DNA of 64,000 nucleotides from Anaerolineales bacterium (GTDB lineage: Bacteria; Chloroflexota; Anaerolineae; 4572-78; J111). The DNA lies in contig JABTUW010000001.1 in assembly GCA_015075185.1 (NCBI GenBank), positions 2,356,001 to 2,420,000 of the forward strand, in the 5' to 3' direction. Below, piece after piece: positions 61,950-64,000 of this stretch. The notes below the pieces were generated by a model, which had not been told where the DNA came from, ran no database searches, and saw nothing but the letters and a program-made list of their open reading frames with translations. The position numbers and the translations under genes were made by a program. Each line of letters starts with the position of its first letter. The stretch's first letter is position 1.

Positions 61950-63014
61950 TTAAGCCGATGTTGTTGCTTCAACTGCTTTAGGTTGAAGCGAGAATTCAAG
62001 CAGACACGTTCGGCTATTAGCACTTGGTCCACCAAGTGTAATCTGCTGACCTGGCTTCAATTTTCCTTTTTGCTCTAGGCGCTGACCATTGATATATATA
62101 CCATTTTGGCTGTTTAAATCCTCAATAAAGATACCTTCTACAGTACGGGTAATCTTGGCGTGTTCTCGGCTGACACGTTGGAATCGTTCTGGAAGCAATA
62201 CTCCACATTTTGAATTACGGCCAATGATAATTTCCTCACCGCGATCCACCAAGCTAAATGTTATAGTGTAAACCCCATTTTCAATGAGATTAAGATAGGC
62301 ATAGGGTTCTGCTGTCGGCATCAGCTTGACGATCTCGACCCACTCATTTACTTTGAGCAATTGGGTCACAATTCGCAAAACTTGGCTCGGAGTCAAGCGA
62401 GCCGGGATAAAGCGATGTTCCTGTTTTATTTCTGTCTCAAACGTCAGTGAAGCAGCCCAAGTCGGCACATCTTCCGGCTTGAGAAGTCTAAAAATCTCCC
62501 GCTCGCATGATGGTCGTTGAAGACGCAAAGATTTTTGTAGATAATCAATTATCGCTTCTGGATGGCTAAAACAAACGGCGGTACCAAACTTAAATTCTGC
62601 CCAGTCACTCCGCCGACCTGGCAGCCACGGCTCAGCTCGAAGGGGAGCATCCATGAGTTTTTCTCGAAACCGCGCTGCATAAGCCTGGACCTGATCATGA
62701 GGGTTGCGATAACCTTGATTTTCTGACCCGGCCTTGATAGGTGTTTGTCCGGCATACCAGCTACCCTCACGTTTCTGAGTAATTTGACCGGGATAGTGTT
62801 TGAGTTCTATCACACCCACGCCTCTTTCAGAGATTACAATCAAATCAGCAGGTGGCTCAGGCAAATTAACAATAACTGTGTAGAGCGTTTCCTGATGATG
62901 AAAAGCCAGCCAAAGCCTCTTGATAAGATCATAGATGGCTTCATTCTCATGGACATAAATGGCCGGGTCAGTCCGGCCTTGTGCATCGTGGCTCACATAG
63001 ATTTTTACTGGCAT
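61950..63014 (-). CDS. NERD-nuclease-domain and FHA-domain fusion
   Basis: A 354-residue protein. Residues about 1-110 form a NERD domain (restriction-endonuclease-like fold; DLIVISERGVGVIELKHYPG contains the Asp...Glu-x-Lys signature). Residues about 255-345 form an FHA domain (IIIGRNSKCGVLLPERFQRV; SREHAKITRT; LNSQNGIYINGQRLEQKG), which binds phosphothreonine. ATG 63014 (MPVKIYVSHD) is chosen; the open frame extends 51 codons upstream without homology. FHA binding may link it to the Ser/Thr kinases in this region. It is in tandem with the TPR gene upstream and the GT39 gene downstream. Confidence 0.87.
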   Translation of the reverse strand: MPVKIYVSHDAQGRTDPAIYVHENEAIYDLIKRLWLAFHHQETLYTVIVNLPEPPADLIVISERGVGVIELKHYPGQITQKREGSWYAGQTPIKAGSENQGYRNPHDQVQAYAARFREKLMDAPLRAEPWLPGRRSDWAEFKFGTAVCFSHPEAIIDYLQKSLRLQRPSCEREIFRLLKPEDVPTWAASLTFETEIKQEHRFIPARLTPSQVLRIVTQLLKVNEWVEIVKLMPTAEPYAYLNLIENGVYTITFSLVDRGEEIIIGRNSKCGVLLPERFQRVSREHAKITRTVEGIFIEDLNSQNGIYINGQRLEQKGKLKPGQQITLGGPSANSRTCLLEFSLQPKAVEATTSA

Positions 63015-63100
63015 ATTACATCTTTGTAAATTTAATAAATCACTCACATAGAAAATTTGGGGGATTTGAGGTTTCAATTTGGACGTTGAGGCCAAATTCT

Positions 63101-64000
63101 TTAATCGTCCTGAGCATCCTGATAATGAAATTCCCCTAATTCGTATCGAGCTGACCTTTGCAACCACTCATCATCGGTAAGTTCTAAAATCTGCTTAAGA
63201 TCGGCGATGGCTTTATCTTTTTCACTCATTTGGTTGTAAACCTTGGCTCGACTATAGTAGGCCCGCAGATCATTGGGATTTAAGGAAATAACTTTATTCA
63301 AATCCTCAAGCCCAAGGTTATATTCGCCTTTTCTGCGATACGCCTCGCCTCGAAAAAAATAAAATATCATATCATCGGGTCTCAAAAGAATGGCCTGAGT
63401 GAAATCATCAATAGCCTGTTCTATAACATCTTTGGCAAGCCCTTGCTCATTTTGGTTGAGATTGTGGATGTTGAAATAGTCCCTTTTATGAGGATCGAAG
63501 TGGAATTCTTTAAGTCGTTCAATCAACCCTACATACATACAGCCACGCACGAAATATGTTTCGGCATAGGTGGGTTTGTAGTTAATGACCTCGCTAAGAT
63601 GGGCAATAACCTGATCCCAAACCGACTTTAAAAAAAATATAGATGTATCGTCTCCCTCCCATCTATTATCATCAATAAAAAATTGATACCAACCGATTTC
63701 AAGACGTGCGGGATACTTGTGGTCAAGTCGAATCCAATTTCCGAGATCAGCAATAGCCAGATCATATTCACCCTTGTCATAATAGAGTGAAGCGCGGTCA
63801 AGATAGACATTATTTTCGGGGTTAAGATCAATGATCACGCTGAGGTCAGCAATAGCCTGGTCAGGATTTTTGTTTTCTACATAGGCTGTGGCGCGCTTGT
63901 AGTAAAGGTGGGCAGCCTTGGGTTTAAGACTAATAGCTCGGCTGAAGTTTGCTATAGCTTTTTCATAATCATAATCCCTGTGGTAAAGAACTCCGATTGT
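63101..64000 (-). CDS. TPR-repeat protein, 5' end beyond the window
   Basis: The frame stays open from 64000 to the stop at 63101, giving 299 visible residues; the start is outside. About six TPR units of 34 residues are visible, such as DYDYEKAIANFSRAISLKPK, EYDLAIADLGNWIRLDHKYP, EYNLGLEDLNKVISLNPNDL and SEKDKAIADLKQILELTDDE. These form helical scaffolds for protein-protein contacts. It probably heads a unit with the NERD-FHA and GT39 genes. Function is not further defined. Confidence 0.88.
   Translation of the reverse strand, partial: TIGVLYHRDYDYEKAIANFSRAISLKPKAAHLYYKRATAYVENKNPDQAIADLSVIIDLNPENNVYLDRASLYYDKGEYDLAIADLGNWIRLDHKYPARLEIGWYQFFIDDNRWEGDDTSIFFLKSVWDQVIAHLSEVINYKPTYAETYFVRGCMYVGLIERLKEFHFDPHKRDYFNIHNLNQNEQGLAKDVIEQAIDDFTQAILLRPDDMIFYFFRGEAYRRKGEYNLGLEDLNKVISLNPNDLRAYYSRAKVYNQMSEKDKAIADLKQILELTDDEWLQRSARYELGEFHYQDAQDD

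Overview
The window looks like chromosomal DNA of a Chloroflexota bacterium, probably Anaerolineae-like. This is inferred from style rather than a marker gene: Thr/Pro- and Ala/Thr-rich linkers, Ser/Thr kinases fused to TolB-like propellers, GldA/GldFG/DUF4340 export-type genes, MttB-corrinoid modules, a groEL without a GGM tail, and many nested intergenic palindromes. No rRNA, tRNA, CRISPR array or prophage was seen. One intact IS1-family element is present.

Layout. 1-1.7 kb: end of a carbamoyltransferase, then a YgeY-type M20 hydrolase. 1.7-3.5 kb: a gene remnant and a CPA1 cation/proton antiporter. 3.6-4.9 kb: complete IS1-family element (26-bp inverted repeats, 8-bp target duplication). 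5-10.4 kb: minus-strand ABC operon (ATPase, permease-GldG fusion, DUF4340). 10.5-15.6 kb: chaperone island on the minus strand, with three Hsp20 genes, a gene of unknown function coupled to groEL, groEL and groES. 15.7-22.6 kb: plus-strand molybdoenzyme cluster (cytochrome-b-like protein, NarB/NasA-like catalytic subunit, four-cluster ferredoxin, Rieske protein, small membrane protein, SLAC1/TehA-type channel). 22.6-28.1 kb: small enzymes, a rho-like gene broken by one amber codon, a methyltransferase and a Cys-rich membrane protein. 28.3-36 kb: MBL hydrolase, a large secreted propeller protein, acyltransferase, YCII-like protein, ring-cleaving dioxygenase and SDR. 36.1-39.7 kb: corrinoid protein and two MttB-family methyltransferases. 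40-46 kb: polytopic membrane protein, NUDIX, RmlD-like reductase and a membrane phosphodiesterase. 46.2-64 kb: signalling and envelope genes (two Ser/Thr kinases, a LysM/TolB protein, two Roadblock/LC7 proteins, SH3 protein, GT2, GT39, NERD-FHA, TPR).

Regulation. The inferred groES and first-hsp20 promoters share four CTAAYA-type hexamers spaced exactly 11 bp, the nearest ending 9 bp before the -10 box. A related TTAARV array stands before the ABC operon. No CIRCE or HAIR element was seen, so this may be an undescribed regulon. A second palindrome, TGACATTTGTCA, occurs in three promoter regions.

The most unusual theme is the repeats. Several families of palindromes are nested inside one another, different cores share the same outer arms, and repeat sequence runs into coding DNA. 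It forms C-terminal tails of three proteins and several in-frame inserts in one glycosyltransferase.
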